The notes below the pieces were generated by a model that saw nothing but the letters and a program-made list of their open reading frames with translations, ran no database searches and was not told the origin of the DNA. The translations under genes were made by a program, and so were the position numbers. From an uncultured Acetatifactor sp. (lineage in GTDB: Bacteria; Bacillota; Clostridia; Lachnospirales; Lachnospiraceae), in NCBI GenBank assembly GCA_947595925.1, contig CANQEV010000016.1:1-55040 (forward strand): a stretch of DNA of 55,040 nucleotides. The letters are read 5' to 3'. Positions 1 to 8,438 of the stretch are shown in pieces (within the stretch, counting starts at the first letter, position 1; the number at the start of each line of letters is the position of its first letter).

Positions 1-76
1 AGAAAGGTAATATAAGATCAGAAAGAGGCCTCATAAGGAAAAACAGGAAAAGTGCCAACGAGTACTTGACACAAAC
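1..76. repeat. Left copy of a 76-bp terminal inverted repeat
   Basis: The first 76 bases are the exact reverse complement of the last 76 bases (54965-55040); beyond position 76 the match breaks down. The arm carries a TTGACA hexamer at 66-71 pointing into the window. A perfect inverted match at both ends of a sequence suggests that the two ends lie in two oppositely oriented copies of a multicopy element, probably an insertion sequence, where assembly stopped. No transposase is visible inside the window. Seen directly: the repeat. Inferred: its origin. Confidence 0.9.
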
Positions 77-113
77 ACCGTCTTAACGAACAATAGATTT
101 CTTCCCGTTTGGA

Positions 114-122
114 TGGTATAAT
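114..122 (+). promoter_or_regulatory. Extended -10 promoter candidate upstream of the XRE gene
   Basis: A perfect TATAAT at 117-122 is preceded by TGG (114-116), an extended -10 arrangement. There is no good -35 box at 16-18 bp. It would give a transcript with a leader of about 160 nt in front of the XRE gene, including the TGTAAAG repeats. An alternative promoter closer to the gene uses the TTGACA at 235-240 but lacks a well-spaced -10. Confidence 0.4.
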
Positions 123-169
123 GTTAAATATCGAGTGAGCGACTGTTCAACAATCGGGATTTGGCGGTA

Positions 170-219
170 TGTAAAGTCATGTTGCGGAATTGTAAAGCTG
201 ATGTGATGGAATTGTAAAG
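170..219 (+). repeat. Three TGTAAAG direct repeats spaced 21-22 bp
   Basis: TGTAAAG occurs at 170-176, 191-197 and 213-219. The second and third copies sit in a longer shared block GGAATTGTAAAGC. The spacing of two helical turns puts all copies on one face of the DNA, as expected for a regulator that binds in tandem. It may be the operator of the adjacent XRE gene, or a relic of a mobile-element end, since some element ends carry such multiple repeats. Confidence 0.55.
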
Positions 220-292
220 CAGTTGTGGTGGTTATTGACAATGGTTTTTGCTATCATGAAATCACCCAAATAAATCGAAGGAGGATTTCATT

Positions 293-730
293 ATGACGCT
301 GCCGGATAAAATCATCAAGCATAGAAAGGCGAATGGTTGGTCGCAAGAAGAGTTCGCAGATAAACTGAATCTATCACGACAGGCAATCAGCCGCTGGGAA
401 AATGGAACTGCACTGCCCGATGCACAAAACATATTGCAGATCAGTAAACTATTTCATGTTACAACAGATTATCTGCTGAATGATGATTATGAAAACGATA
501 GTGATATTCCTGCGGTTAAAACTGCGACAGAAGAAACAGAAGCCTTGTATTTAAAAAAGAAAAAGCTGCATCTGATAGCTGCAATTTCTTTCACGACCGC
601 GTCGTTATGCTGTACAATAGGACTGGCAAATAGTACACCTGATGCTGCAACCGCACTTTTTGTTTCTAGTTGTGCTTTTAGCTCATTCAATGCAGCTGCA
701 CAATTTGTCTTATATTTTAAGAAACGGTAA
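293..730 (+). CDS. XRE-family HTH regulator with a membrane tail
   Basis: A 145-residue protein. Residues 6-62 form a Cro/C1-type helix-turn-helix: the stretch around SQEEFADKLNLSRQAISRWE is the typical recognition region, followed by the usual helix ending in TTDYLL. After a short acidic linker the C-terminal half (about residues 88-141) is hydrophobic, with two probable membrane helices, so this looks like a membrane-anchored regulator of a type common in Firmicutes. The start ATG has a good AAGGAGG site upstream. The gene is more A+T-rich than the pgi region beside it and follows the terminal repeat, so recent acquisition is possible. Target unknown. Confidence 0.85.
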   Translation: MTLPDKIIKHRKANGWSQEEFADKLNLSRQAISRWENGTALPDAQNILQISKLFHVTTDYLLNDDYENDSDIPAVKTATEETEALYLKKKKLHLIAAISFTTASLCCTIGLANSTPDAATALFVSSCAFSSFNAAAQFVLYFKKR

Positions 731-794
731 AGTGATCTGCACAACAAATTCCCGTTGTCGAACGGAACATAACTAAGAAAAGGAACCGGCGGTG

Positions 795-827
795 AAAAAA
801 CGGCATAGCCCGCAGGCTACGCCGTTT
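795..827. terminator. Hairpin terminator between XRE and pgi
   Basis: A stem AACGGCaTAGCC / GGCTAcGCCGTT with a 4-nt loop, flanked by an A-run on the left and TTT on the right. It could end transcripts coming from either side; for the minus-strand pgi transcript the A-run becomes a U-run. Confidence 0.6.
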
Positions 828-848
828 CCTGAAAGCAATCTTATGCTG

Positions 849-931
849 TTTTATGAGTACCGCCCACGGGCGGCCCCTATGCATTGCTTTACTTTATGAG
901 CACCGCCCGCGGGCGGCCTCCATGTACCGCT
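849..931. repeat. Two tandem 43-bp units, each with a GC-rich hairpin
   Basis: Two imperfect copies of TTTATGAG-(T/C)ACCGCCC-(A/G)CGGGCGGCC followed by a related tail lie 43 bp apart. Each holds a very stable 14-base palindrome (860-873 and 903-916, CCGCCC/GGGCGG). They lie just 3' of pgi and may stabilise its transcript end or be a small intergenic repeat family. Confidence 0.65.
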
Positions 932-944
932 TTATCCCTTAGGA

Positions 945-2294
945 TCACAGTCTCTTCAGAAGTTCCTCTCTCTGCGCCTCGTAGCCGGGCTTTCCAAGGA
1001 GGGCGAACATGTTCTTCTTGTAGCTCTCCACGCCGGGCTGGTTAAAGGGATTCACTCCCAGCAGATAACCGCTGACGCCGCAGGCAAACTCAAAGAAGTA
1101 GAACAGTTCGCCAAGGTAGAACTCGTTTACCTCGGGAACGGTCACCATCAGGTTGGGAACCTGTCCGTCGGTGTGGGCCAGGATCGTGCCGTTCATGGCG
1201 CTCTTGTTCACGAAGTCAACGCTCTTTCCGGCAAGGTAATTCAGGCCGTCCAGATCCACGGGCTCCTCGCCGATGATGATCTCCTCCCGGGAAGTCTCCA
1301 CATTGATCACGGTCTCGAACATCAGACGGGACCCGTCCTGGATAAACTGTCCCATGGAGTGCAGGTCGGTGGTCAGATCCACGCTGGCGGGGAACAGTCC
1401 CTTGTGATCCTTGCCCTCGCTCTCTCCGAAGAGCTGCTTCCACCACTCGGATACATAGTGGACGGCGGGCTCATAGTTCGCAAGGATCTCCACGCTCTTT
1501 CCCTTTCTGAGAAGGATATTGCGGATGGCCGCGTACTGAAGGGCGTCGTTCTGCTCGAAGTCATTCTCCAGGGCCCTCTTGCGTCCGCTGGCAGCGCCCT
1601 CCATCAGCTTGTCGATGTCCGCGCCGCTGACCGCGATGGGAAGCAGGCCCACGGCGGTGAGAACGGAGAAACGTCCTCCCACGTCGTCGGGAACCACGAA
1701 GCTCTCGTAACCCTCTTCATTCGCCAGGTTCTTCAGGCTGCCTTTGGCCTTGTCGGTGGTGGCGTAAATCCGCTTTGCAGCCTCGGCCTTGCCGTACTTC
1801 TTCTCCAGCTTTTCCTTAAATACGCGGAAGGCGATGGCGGGCTCCGTCGTGGTCCCGGACTTGGAAATCATATTGATGGAGAAATCCCTGTCCCCCACCA
1901 CGTCCATCAGGTGTTTCAAATAAGTAGAACTTATGGAGTTGCCACAGAAATAGATCTCCGGAGCCTTGCGGATGCTCTTGTCCACGCAGTTCGCAAAGCT
2001 GTGTCCCAGGAACTCGATGGCCGCTCTCGCGCCCAGATAAGAACCGCCGATACCGATCACCAGAAGGACCTCGGAATCGCTCTGGATCTTCTTGGCCGCC
2101 GCCTTGATCCGTGCAAACTCCTCCTTATCGTAATCTACCGGAAGATCGATCCAGCCCAGGAAATCGTTCCCCGCGCCGCTTTTGGATACCAGCAGTTCCT
2201 TGGCGTCCAAAGTCAGCTTCTTCATGTAGCCGACCTCTTCCGCGGAAATAAACGGACCTGTCTTGGAATAATCAAAAGATACCTGCTTACTCAT
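945..2294 (-). CDS. pgi: Glucose-6-phosphate isomerase
   Basis: Cytosolic enzyme of glycolysis/gluconeogenesis that interconverts glucose 6-phosphate and fructose 6-phosphate. The 449-residue product has the family's usual bacterial length. The sugar-phosphate-binding stretch [16 protein letters not shown], the GGSYLGARA loop and the C-terminal signature [12 protein letters not shown] are all visible. The reading frame is open for 64 further codons upstream, but the start at 2294 begins the conserved MSKQVSFDY region and has an AAGGGAG site at correct distance. A promoter sits about 70-100 bp upstream. It appears to be transcribed alone, ending in the hairpin cluster at 795-931. Function is confident from family motifs. 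Confidence 0.97.
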   Translation of the reverse strand: MSKQVSFDYSKTGPFISAEEVGYMKKLTLDAKELLVSKSGAGNDFLGWIDLPVDYDKEEFARIKAAAKKIQSDSEVLLVIGIGGSYLGARAAIEFLGHSFANCVDKSIRKAPEIYFCGNSISSTYLKHLMDVVGDRDFSINMISKSGTTTEPAIAFRVFKEKLEKKYGKAEAAKRIYATTDKAKGSLKNLANEEGYESFVVPDDVGGRFSVLTAVGLLPIAVSGADIDKLMEGAASGRKRALENDFEQNDALQYAAIRNILLRKGKSVEILANYEPAVHYVSEWWKQLFGESEGKDHKGLFPASVDLTTDLHSMGQFIQDGSRLMFETVINVETSREEIIIGEEPVDLDGLNYLAGKSVDFVNKSAMNGTILAHTDGQVPNLMVTVPEVNEFYLGELFYFFEFACGVSGYLLGVNPFNQPGVESYKKNMFALLGKPGYEAQREELLKRL

Positions 2295-2366
2295 AGTCAA
2301 ACTCCCTTCTTTCCTGTGCAGCCCTCCTGGATCCCAGGAAGACACGCACAATGCTTTTATGGCATA

Positions 2367-2395
2367 AGTGTACCAAAACTGCCCGGGAAATTCAA
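2367..2395 (-). promoter_or_regulatory. pgi promoter
   Basis: On the minus strand TTGAAT (2390-2395) and TACACT (2367-2372) are separated by exactly 17 bp. It gives a leader of about 65 nt before the pgi start. Confidence 0.6.
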
Positions 2396-2482
2396 GCAGA
2401 TAACACAAGTTTTTCCATAAACCGCAGCGGTCCGCCGCCGGGCACCGGGCGGTCAGTTGAAAACGGAATCCGAGATCGTCCT

Positions 2483-3367
2483 TCAACCCACGCCGCTGGC
2501 AAGAAATTCTCGCAAAAGTTCCTCCAGCTCATCCTCCTCCGTCTGGCTGCTTACCGAAAAATTCTCCCAGTTTTCCTGCGGTTCCGCTGTTTTTTGAGGA
2601 GTTCCCGGCGCATCTCCCTCCGGCTTTCCGAAACCGTCCCTCCGGCGGGGCGCTTCTCCCCAGGATTCGGGCATCTTCTCCCCCTCCGGCATCCCGAAGC
2701 CGTCCCTCGCCAGGCTTTCCAGAAGCACCCTCTCCCCTTCGTCCGCCTCGTCCTCCGAGGGGACCATCTCCATCCGCTTTCCGATGGGCATGAACTCGAT
2801 CTCTTTCTTTCCCGGCTTGATGTAATGCAGCATTTCCAGATCGTCCCGGGTAGTCCCGATCTTAGAGGACAGATGGTTTTCCAGATAATCCACCAGGTTG
2901 ACTTTCAAAATCTGACGCTTTCCCTTGACGTCCACTGTGGCGGAGACTGCAAAATAAAGGTACAATCCGATAAAGCAGGCTATGTAAAAGGGAAGGATCT
3001 GACCGATGGTACGGCCTTCGGCAATGCTCTTGCAGATTCCCACTCCTGCCGCCGCCACCGACAAAAGCTCCGTCTGACCGGAAAAATGATACAGGCTCTC
3101 AAAGGAAAAGGGTCCCAGCGCCATCCGGCTCAGGAACTTGTCCACAAACACCGACACATTGCTCACCCCGTTGTTCAGCTGAAAACAGTTGATAAACTTC
3201 AGCTTGCACTGGCGGAGCAGGCGGTTCTGGGTGACCGCCATATTGTCCGTCTCCCGGATCATGCTTCCGTACAAAAACCCCAGAAGGATCCGCATAAAAA
3301 CACTGAATCCAAAAAACAGGAGCATCGCCGCCGTAATCCACTTTTCTTCATAAAATATTTGAAACAT
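2483..3367 (-). CDS. Uncharacterised membrane protein with acidic C-terminal tail
   Basis: A 294-residue protein not recognised as a known family. It starts with a hydrophobic helix (about residues 8-31), has a second hydrophobic region (about 110-150, including [17 protein letters not shown]), then a cytoplasmic or extracellular region, and ends in a low-complexity tail rich in Glu, Pro and Gly with acidic clusters (from about residue 220). The start at 3367 is chosen because of GGAGG seven bases upstream; the frame is open further upstream but without a ribosome site. It is divergent from the TSCPD-murG pair and lies 188 bp upstream of pgi on the same strand. Role unknown. Confidence 0.7.
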   Translation of the reverse strand: MFQIFYEEKWITAAMLLFFGFSVFMRILLGFLYGSMIRETDNMAVTQNRLLRQCKLKFINCFQLNNGVSNVSVFVDKFLSRMALGPFSFESLYHFSGQTELLSVAAAGVGICKSIAEGRTIGQILPFYIACFIGLYLYFAVSATVDVKGKRQILKVNLVDYLENHLSSKIGTTRDDLEMLHYIKPGKKEIEFMPIGKRMEMVPSEDEADEGERVLLESLARDGFGMPEGEKMPESWGEAPRRRDGFGKPEGDAPGTPQKTAEPQENWENFSVSSQTEEDELEELLREFLASGVG

Positions 3368-3616
3368 TCCATTTCCTCCAAGGAACCTGTCCAAAATAAG
3401 ATCGGACGGCAGACTCCTCAGCTTGATTATAGCGTATGCCGCGCCCGGTATGTAAAAGATCTCATCGCCATATTGCGGTGCGATACGGCAAAATGCGGGA
3501 GCGTCGGACAATTTCCGACCGAATCTTTTCATAAAACCGCTCCCTGCAGTCCAAAAACGGGCCGGACGCCACGCAAAAACTACGAAAAAGCTCTAAAAAA
3601 CCCAAGCCTGCAAGGA

Positions 3617-3645
3617 TTGCAAGACGGGAATAAAAATGGTATAAT
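3617..3645 (+). promoter_or_regulatory. Promoter of the TSCPD-murG pair
   Basis: TTGCAA (3617-3622), 17-bp spacer, TATAAT (3640-3645). The transcript would begin near 3652 with a leader of about 85 nt. Confidence 0.7.
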
Positions 3646-3735
3646 AGCCACAGTTCAGACAGACAGCAACCGTTCCGAAAAGCGGGACGCTCTCCGCGCG
3701 GACTCCGCACGGAAAAAGAAAAGAGAGGATAAAAC

Positions 3736-3972
3736 ATGAGATATCAGACACAAGGGACCTGTTCTTCTGCGATCGACATAGAAGTAAAGGATGGGATCAT
3801 TGAATCCGTAAAATTCATCGGCGGCTGCAGCGGCAATACCCAGGGCGTCAGCGCCCTTGTAAAAGGGATGCGCGTCGAGGATGCCGTCAGCCGTCTGAAG
3901 GGCATCAAGTGCGGTTTTAAGCCCACCTCCTGCCCCGACCAGCTCGCAAGAGCCCTGGAATCCATAAAGTGA
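3736..3972 (+). CDS. TSCPD domain protein (TIGR03905 type)
   Basis: A 78-residue protein made of a single TSCPD domain, the short cysteine-containing domain also found at the C-terminus of class II ribonucleotide reductases (NrdJ). The motifs FIGGCSGNTQGVS and PTSCPDQLARAL carry the conserved cysteines. Free-standing versions (family TIGR03905) are common in Clostridia and uncharacterised; metal or nucleotide binding has been suggested for the domain. It has its own promoter and sits 9 bp upstream of the murG-like gene, so the two are probably co-transcribed. Start ATG has an AGAGGA site. Confidence 0.9.
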   Translation: MRYQTQGTCSSAIDIEVKDGIIESVKFIGGCSGNTQGVSALVKGMRVEDAVSRLKGIKCGFKPTSCPDQLARALESIK

Positions 3973-3981
3973 GGTTGCTAC

Positions 3982-5049
3982 ATGAAACGAATCGTCTTGA
4001 CAGGCGGCGGAACAGCCGGACATGTGACGCCGAATATCGCCCTGCTGCCTTCTTTAAGAGAGGCTGGCTATGAGATTGCCTATATCGGCTCCTATGACGG
4101 GATCGAAAAGAAGCTGATCGCGGACTTTGACATCCCCTACACGGGCATCGCCACCGGAAAGCTGCGCCGGTACCTGGATCCGAAAAATCTGTCCGACCCT
4201 TTCCGCGTGATGAAGGGCTTCTTCGAGGCAAAAAAGTTCTTAAAGGAATACCGCCCCGACGTAGTCTTCTCCAAGGGCGGCTTTGTCAGCGTCCCCGTAG
4301 TCAGGGCGGCCGCCGCATTGAAGATCCCCTGCATCATCCACGAGTCGGATATGACCCCGGGCCTGGCAAACAAGCTCTGCATCCCCGTGGCAAAAAAGGT
4401 CTGCTGTAATTTCCCGGAAACCGTAAAGAGCCTTCCCGCCGGCAAGGCAGTCCTCACCGGTTCCCCCATCCGTAAGGAACTTGCGGAGGGCAACCGGCTG
4501 GCTGGTCTGGACATGTGCGGCTTTACCGCGAATAAACCCGTCATCCTGGTCATGGGAGGCAGTCAGGGCGCGGCCAGCGTGAACGAGGCCGTGCGCAAAG
4601 CGCTTCCCCGGCTTCTGGACACCTTCCAGGTGATCCATCTCTGCGGCAAGGATAAACTGGATAACCTTCTCTTAAATACTCCCGGCTATAAACAGTTCGA
4701 GTATGTGAAAGCGGAACTGAAGGATCTCTTCGCCGCCTGCGACCTGGTGATCTCCCGGGCGGGGGCCAACGCCATCTGCGAGATCCTCGCCCTGAAGAAG
4801 CCGAATATTCTGATCCCCCTCCCGGCGGAGGTCAGCCGGGGCGACCAGCTGTTAAACGCGGACTCCTTCCTGTCCCAGGGCTTTTCCATCGTGATCCAGG
4901 AGGACGATCTCACTACGGACGCCCTGACTGCTGCCGTTCAGGAGCTCTACGAAAACCGCCAGGATTATATCCGGACCATGTCCGCCAGCAGACAGACGGA
5001 CTCCATAGAGACCATCATGAAACTGATCAACGAGGCGGCGGGACTGTAA
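3982..5049 (+). CDS. murG: UDP-GlcNAc:undecaprenyl-PP-MurNAc-pentapeptide GlcNAc transferase (MurG)
   Basis: Membrane-associated glycosyltransferase of peptidoglycan synthesis that adds GlcNAc to lipid I to make lipid II. The 355-residue product has the GT28 fold markers: the N-terminal loop GGGTAGHVTPNIAL at residues 8-21, the IIHESD segment near residue 116, the second glycine loop MGGSQGAASVNEAV near 192, and the UDP-GlcNAc-binding region SRAGANAICEILALKKPNILIP in the C-terminal domain. Unlike most organisms it is not in a dcw cluster here; it follows a TSCPD gene. Isolated murG homologues of this type are seen in Clostridia, so a second copy elsewhere in the genome is possible. Confidence 0.93.
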   Translation: MKRIVLTGGGTAGHVTPNIALLPSLREAGYEIAYIGSYDGIEKKLIADFDIPYTGIATGKLRRYLDPKNLSDPFRVMKGFFEAKKFLKEYRPDVVFSKGGFVSVPVVRAAAALKIPCIIHESDMTPGLANKLCIPVAKKVCCNFPETVKSLPAGKAVLTGSPIRKELAEGNRLAGLDMCGFTANKPVILVMGGSQGAASVNEAVRKALPRLLDTFQVIHLCGKDKLDNLLLNTPGYKQFEYVKAELKDLFAACDLVISRAGANAICEILALKKPNILIPLPAEVSRGDQLLNADSFLSQGFSIVIQEDDLTTDALTAAVQELYENRQDYIRTMSASRQTDSIETIMKLINEAAGL

Positions 5050-5060
5050 CTTCGGTTACG

Positions 5061-5100
5061 GTCCCCATATAAAATTGGGGACACGGCGGATATCCCGCCG
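5061..5100 (+). terminator. Two hairpins after murG
   Basis: GTCCCCA (5061-5067) pairs with TGGGGAC (5076-5082) around an A/T-rich loop, followed by a second stem CGGCGG/CCGCCG (5084-5100). No T-run follows directly, but an A-run that is the U-tract of the opposing terminator lies just beyond. Probably the end of the murG transcript. Confidence 0.45.
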
Positions 5101-5109
5101 GCTGCGGAC

Positions 5110-5139
5110 AAAAAAACGGAGGAATCCTTTATTCCTCCG
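5110..5139 (-). terminator. Intrinsic terminator overlapping the DUF436 stop codon
   Basis: On the minus strand a perfect nine-base-pair stem CGGAGGAAT/ATTCCTCCG with a 5-nt loop is followed by seven Ts. The 5' arm includes the last codons and the stop codon (5129-5131) of the DUF436 gene, so the terminator is partly inside the coding sequence. Confidence 0.85.
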
Positions 5140-5680
5140 CGTAAACTGCCCTGCCGCCGCCGATATACTTCGGACGGGTCCTGGCGCACACCACATGGGC
5201 GTCCCCGATCTGCGTCGTGCGGATCCTCACCGGCACCGCCACATCCTTCAAGTGCATCCCGATCAGGGTATCCCCGATATCCATGCCCGCATGGGCTTTC
5301 ACATGCTCCACCATGACCGGCTCCTCAAACGCCTTGTAGGCCGCCGTGGCAAAAGAACCTCCCGCCTTTGGCTGGGGAATCACGTTCACCGCCTCATACC
5401 CGTACCGCTGTGCGGCCTCCCGCTCCAGCACCAGGGCCCGGTTCAGATGCTCACAGCACTGGGCGACAAGATATACCTCCGCCTCCTCCGTGGCCTGATA
5501 GATCCCGCCGAAGACCATCTCCGCCAGCTCCGGGCTGGAAAAGCTGCCGATCTCGGCACCGCCCACCTCGCTGGTGGAACATCCCACTACAAAGAGATCT
5601 CCCTTCTTTAATCCCGCGATCTCCAGGAGCTCTTTTGCCGCCCTGTACGCCTCGTCCCCGATCATGGTCATCTCGTTCAT
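5129..5680 (-). CDS. UPF0340/DUF436 family protein (YwlG/TIGR01440-like)
   Basis: A 183-residue protein of the small conserved family annotated DUF436 or TIGR01440 (B. subtilis YwlG). The characteristic VGCSTSEVGGAEIGS stretch near residue 33, the CCEHLNRALVLE segment and the C-terminal RPKYIGGGRA are present. Function is unknown in the family; in many Firmicutes the gene lies near rpiB/glyA or upp. The start at 5680 is chosen for GGAGG ten bases upstream; an upstream extension of 40 codons is open but has no site and unlikely composition. It ends inside its own terminator. Confidence 0.9.
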   Translation of the reverse strand: MNEMTMIGDEAYRAAKELLEIAGLKKGDLFVVGCSTSEVGGAEIGSFSSPELAEMVFGGIYQATEEAEVYLVAQCCEHLNRALVLEREAAQRYGYEAVNVIPQPKAGGSFATAAYKAFEEPVMVEHVKAHAGMDIGDTLIGMHLKDVAVPVRIRTTQIGDAHVVCARTRPKYIGGGRAVYAEE

Positions 5681-5807
5681 CAAAAAAACGCCTCCTTTTC
5701 CGGGCCGGAAAACTTTCCCGCTCCCTGTTTCCACATAGTTGACATCCGTCCAAACGGATTGTTTTTTAATCCTTTTTGAGCAGCGGAATCCGAACAACAA
5801 CAGATAA

Positions 5808-6018
5808 ACTGTTAAGCCTGCCCTGCGGACGCCGCGGGCAGAACCGCCATCCTAGTTTGAGAGCTTTCGCTATGTCTTATTCTACCACCGGGAAGAGGGT
5901 TTGTAAATCAACAGTTCCACCAGCCGCCGACGCCAGTGCGCGCGGCTTTGCGGATCAAACGGTTGTGGCTGAACTATTGGTAGGAAACAGCGGGGATATG
6001 CCTCCCGTAATATTTTTT
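5808..6018 (+). ncRNA. Candidate structured RNA, class not identified
   Basis: This gene-free stretch has several helices in one orientation. A strong hairpin sits at 5818-5841 (CTGCCC..GCGG / GCCGC..GGGCAG). CTACCA (5882-5887) pairs with TGGTAG (5978-5983), enclosing GTTC..AGCC (5914-5925) with GGCTGAAC (5967-5974). GTTTG..ATC (5899-5909) can pair with GATCAAAC (5953-5960), an interlocking pseudoknot-like contact. The block ends with a short stem CGGG/CCCG and six Ts (5991-6018), like an intrinsic terminator. A 96-codon ORF covers it but lacks a ribosome site and family resemblance. It could be a raiA-type, 6S-like or other clostridial RNA; I cannot assign it. Confidence 0.4.
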
Positions 6019-6040
6019 CTGCAACTGCGCAAAATGGATA

Positions 6041-6069
6041 TTGTAAGGTTTGTCAATTCTTGGTAAACT
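6041..6069 (+). promoter_or_regulatory. Promoter of the family 2 glycosyltransferase
   Basis: TTGTAA (6041-6046), 17-bp spacer, TAAACT (6064-6069), immediately after the terminator-like element ending at 6018. Confidence 0.55.
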
Positions 6070-6121
6070 GTATTTCAGTGAAAGTCATCAACTGCCGAGA
6101 AAGGACCGAAAGGATTTTAAA

Positions 6122-7069
6122 ATGGACAAGATAGCGGTATTGATCCCCTGCTATAACGAAGCGCAGACCATTGAAAAAGTGATAACAGACACCCACAGCG
6201 CCCTTCCGGAAGCAGTGATCTATGTCTATGACAATAATTCCACGGACCGCACGGCGGAGCTGGCGGCCGGGGCCGGGGCCATCGTCCGGCAGGAATACAA
6301 ACAGGGAAAGGGAAACGTGATCCGAAGGATGTTCCGGGAGATCGACGCGGAGTGCTATCTGATGCTGGACGGCGACGATACCTACCCTCTGGACGCCGCC
6401 AGGGAACTGGTGGACAGGGTTCTGCAGCGCCACGCGGATATGGTAGTGGGGGATCGGCTTTCTTCCACCTATTACACGGAAAACAAGCGTCCCTTCCACA
6501 ACTTTGGCAATAACCTGATGCGAAACGGAATCAACTGGCTGTTCCGCTCGGATATCAAGGACATCATGACCGGTTACCGCGCCTTCAGCTATGAGTTTGT
6601 AAAGACTTTCCCCGTCTTCTCCCAGGGCTTTGAGATCGAGACGGAAATGACCATTCACGCCGTGAACTACAATATGCAGGTAGAAAACATGGTTGTGGAA
6701 TACCGGGACCGGCCGGAGGGAAGCGTGTCGAAGCTGAATACCTTTCAGGATGGATTCCGGGTCATACACAAAATGATCCAGTTATACAGAAACTACAAAC
6801 CCTTGCATTTCTTTGGTCTGGTCTGCCTGCTGCTCATGCTCGTCGCGCTGCTCCTTGTCGCCCCCGTGATCGGCGTCTATTTCCAGACCGGCCTGGTTCC
6901 CAGATTTCCCACCCTGATCGTCAGCGGCTTTCTGGCGCTGGCCGGAATCCAGTCCTTTTTCACGGGCCTCACGCTGGAGATCATGGCCGCCAAGGATCGC
7001 CGGGACTTTGAGTATCGGCTGAACCGCGTCCACGCGGACAAGCGTGCCAAGCTGGAAACCCGGAAATAA
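6122..7069 (+). CDS. Family 2 glycosyltransferase with two C-terminal membrane helices
   Basis: A 315-residue GT-A enzyme of the polyprenyl-phosphate sugar transferase type (DPM1/GtrB-like), predicted to move a sugar from a nucleotide donor to a lipid phosphate at the inner face of the membrane. The N-terminus VLIPCYNEAQTIEKV, the DNNSTDRT loop, and the DxD metal motif in YLMLDGDDTYPLD are clear. Residues about 225-250 and 262-285 are hydrophobic helices. The start at 6122 has GAAAGGA upstream; the open frame extends 24 codons further without a site. It is transcribed alone. The exact sugar and acceptor cannot be told from sequence. Confidence 0.9.
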   Translation: MDKIAVLIPCYNEAQTIEKVITDTHSALPEAVIYVYDNNSTDRTAELAAGAGAIVRQEYKQGKGNVIRRMFREIDAECYLMLDGDDTYPLDAARELVDRVLQRHADMVVGDRLSSTYYTENKRPFHNFGNNLMRNGINWLFRSDIKDIMTGYRAFSYEFVKTFPVFSQGFEIETEMTIHAVNYNMQVENMVVEYRDRPEGSVSKLNTFQDGFRVIHKMIQLYRNYKPLHFFGLVCLLLMLVALLLVAPVIGVYFQTGLVPRFPTLIVSGFLALAGIQSFFTGLTLEIMAAKDRRDFEYRLNRVHADKRAKLETRK

Positions 7070-7234
7070 CCGACTCACATCTGCTTCTCCAGCTGCGTTC
7101 GGTTTGATCCGGCTGTCATTCCCATGTCAAAGAACAGCGCCAGGACCAGGACTCTGCTGTCCATGTAAACTGTCGGCAAGTGGAGCCGGATCTGGGTGAT
7201 TCCAGGCCACTTACGGCTATCCGTCTGAATTTCT

Positions 7235-8353
7235 CTAATAGAACAACACCTGCTTTAAGATCTGCACTGCGGAGATCACGACCAGAAACAGCACGTTCAG
7301 AAGCGCAAAGGTCACCAGGTACTTTTTCATGTGCTCCTTGTCCCGGTGGCGGTACTCGCTGAGCGTGATCAGGCTCGCCAGGGAGGCGATGGGGGTTCCC
7401 AGGCCGCCCACGTTCACGGCCACCAGGAGATTGCTGAAATCCCCCGTAAAATGCGACAGCATCACTGCCGTGGGCACATTGCTGAAGCACTGACAGCAGA
7501 GGATGCTAAAGAGCAGCACCCTGCCCGGAATGATCACGGAAAAAAGCTTCTGCACTGCGGAGATCCTCGCCATATTTCCCGAAAACACAAAGAAGACCAT
7601 AAACGTCGCCAACAGCGGATAGTTCACATCCTTCAAGGATTTTTTATCCGCGAAGAACATGACGATGGTGACCAGCGCCGTGCAGACCAGGTACGGCACG
7701 ATGCGCAGCACCGCCAGTATGGAGACGAGAAAGAGCACGCTGTAAAGGATCGTCCTCCTGGCGTGAAACTTATAATCCTCCTGATGCGCCAGTTCCATGG
7801 GCTCCTTTGGGATCACGACGCAGCAGATGACGATCAGAAGCAGCGCCGAGAAAAAGGGCAGAAACATGATCTTGACAAACTGCACAGTGGGAATATCATA
7901 GTAGGAATACAAATATAAGTTCTGGGGATTTCCAAAGGGCGTGATCATGCCTCCCAGGTTCGCCGCGATATTCTGCAGGACGAACGTGTACGCCATATAT
8001 TTCTTCTTGTTCGTGGTCTCCAGCACAAAGTACCCTAAAGGAAGAAAAGTCAGAAGCGCCATGTCGTTGGCCAGAAGCATGGAGCCTATGTAGGTGATGA
8101 ACACCACCCCCGTGATCACGTTCCTCGTGTTGCTCAGGCTGTCCACGATCTTCTCTGCCGCCAGCTCAAAGGTGTGGATCCGGGCAAACCCGCACACCAC
8201 CTCCAGCGTGCAGAACAGACAGGCCAGCGTCTTTACGTCAAAATATCCAAAATATTCCTTATCCGGATGCACAAAAAAACAGGTCACCAGCATCGCCAGA
8301 ATCGCAATGCACAGCACCGGCTGTTTTTTTACAACGGAAACTGCTTTTTTCAT
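7235..8353 (-). CDS. SLC13/ArsB-NhaD superfamily anion permease
   Basis: A 372-residue integral membrane protein with roughly ten hydrophobic helices, of the ion transporter superfamily that includes citrate/dicarboxylate, arsenite and Na+/H+ carriers. Two re-entrant-loop-like segments typical of the superfamily are visible: ANLGGMITPFGNPQNLYLY near residue 130 and NVPTAVMLSHF with NVGGLGTPIASLASL near residue 310-340. Similar lone genes in gut Firmicutes are annotated as citrate transporter or SLC13 family. Substrate unknown. The start ATG at 8353 has GAGGT upstream; an in-frame GTG six codons earlier abuts its own purine run and is less likely. Confidence 0.85.
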   Translation of the reverse strand: MKKAVSVVKKQPVLCIAILAMLVTCFFVHPDKEYFGYFDVKTLACLFCTLEVVCGFARIHTFELAAEKIVDSLSNTRNVITGVVFITYIGSMLLANDMALLTFLPLGYFVLETTNKKKYMAYTFVLQNIAANLGGMITPFGNPQNLYLYSYYDIPTVQFVKIMFLPFFSALLLIVICCVVIPKEPMELAHQEDYKFHARRTILYSVLFLVSILAVLRIVPYLVCTALVTIVMFFADKKSLKDVNYPLLATFMVFFVFSGNMARISAVQKLFSVIIPGRVLLFSILCCQCFSNVPTAVMLSHFTGDFSNLLVAVNVGGLGTPIASLASLITLSEYRHRDKEHMKKYLVTFALLNVLFLVVISAVQILKQVLFY

Positions 8354-8438
8354 ACCCCTACCTCTGGACACTCCTCACAAAAATTCAATTCCTAAGGCAT
8401 GGTATATACTCTTTCCCGAAATTTGTCAACATATTTTT

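Noticed and set aside
1173..2420. Long plus-strand ORF opposite pgi
   Set aside because: It is the antisense shadow of pgi, without ribosome site or family resemblance.
5739..5770. TTGACA with TTTAAT as promoter for the RNA candidate
   Set aside because: The spacer is about 20 bp, too long; also part of a small ATCCGT/ACGGAT hairpin with a T-run.
5776..6066. 96-codon ORF over the RNA candidate
   Set aside because: No ribosome site, no protein-like pattern; the region folds well and ends in a terminator.
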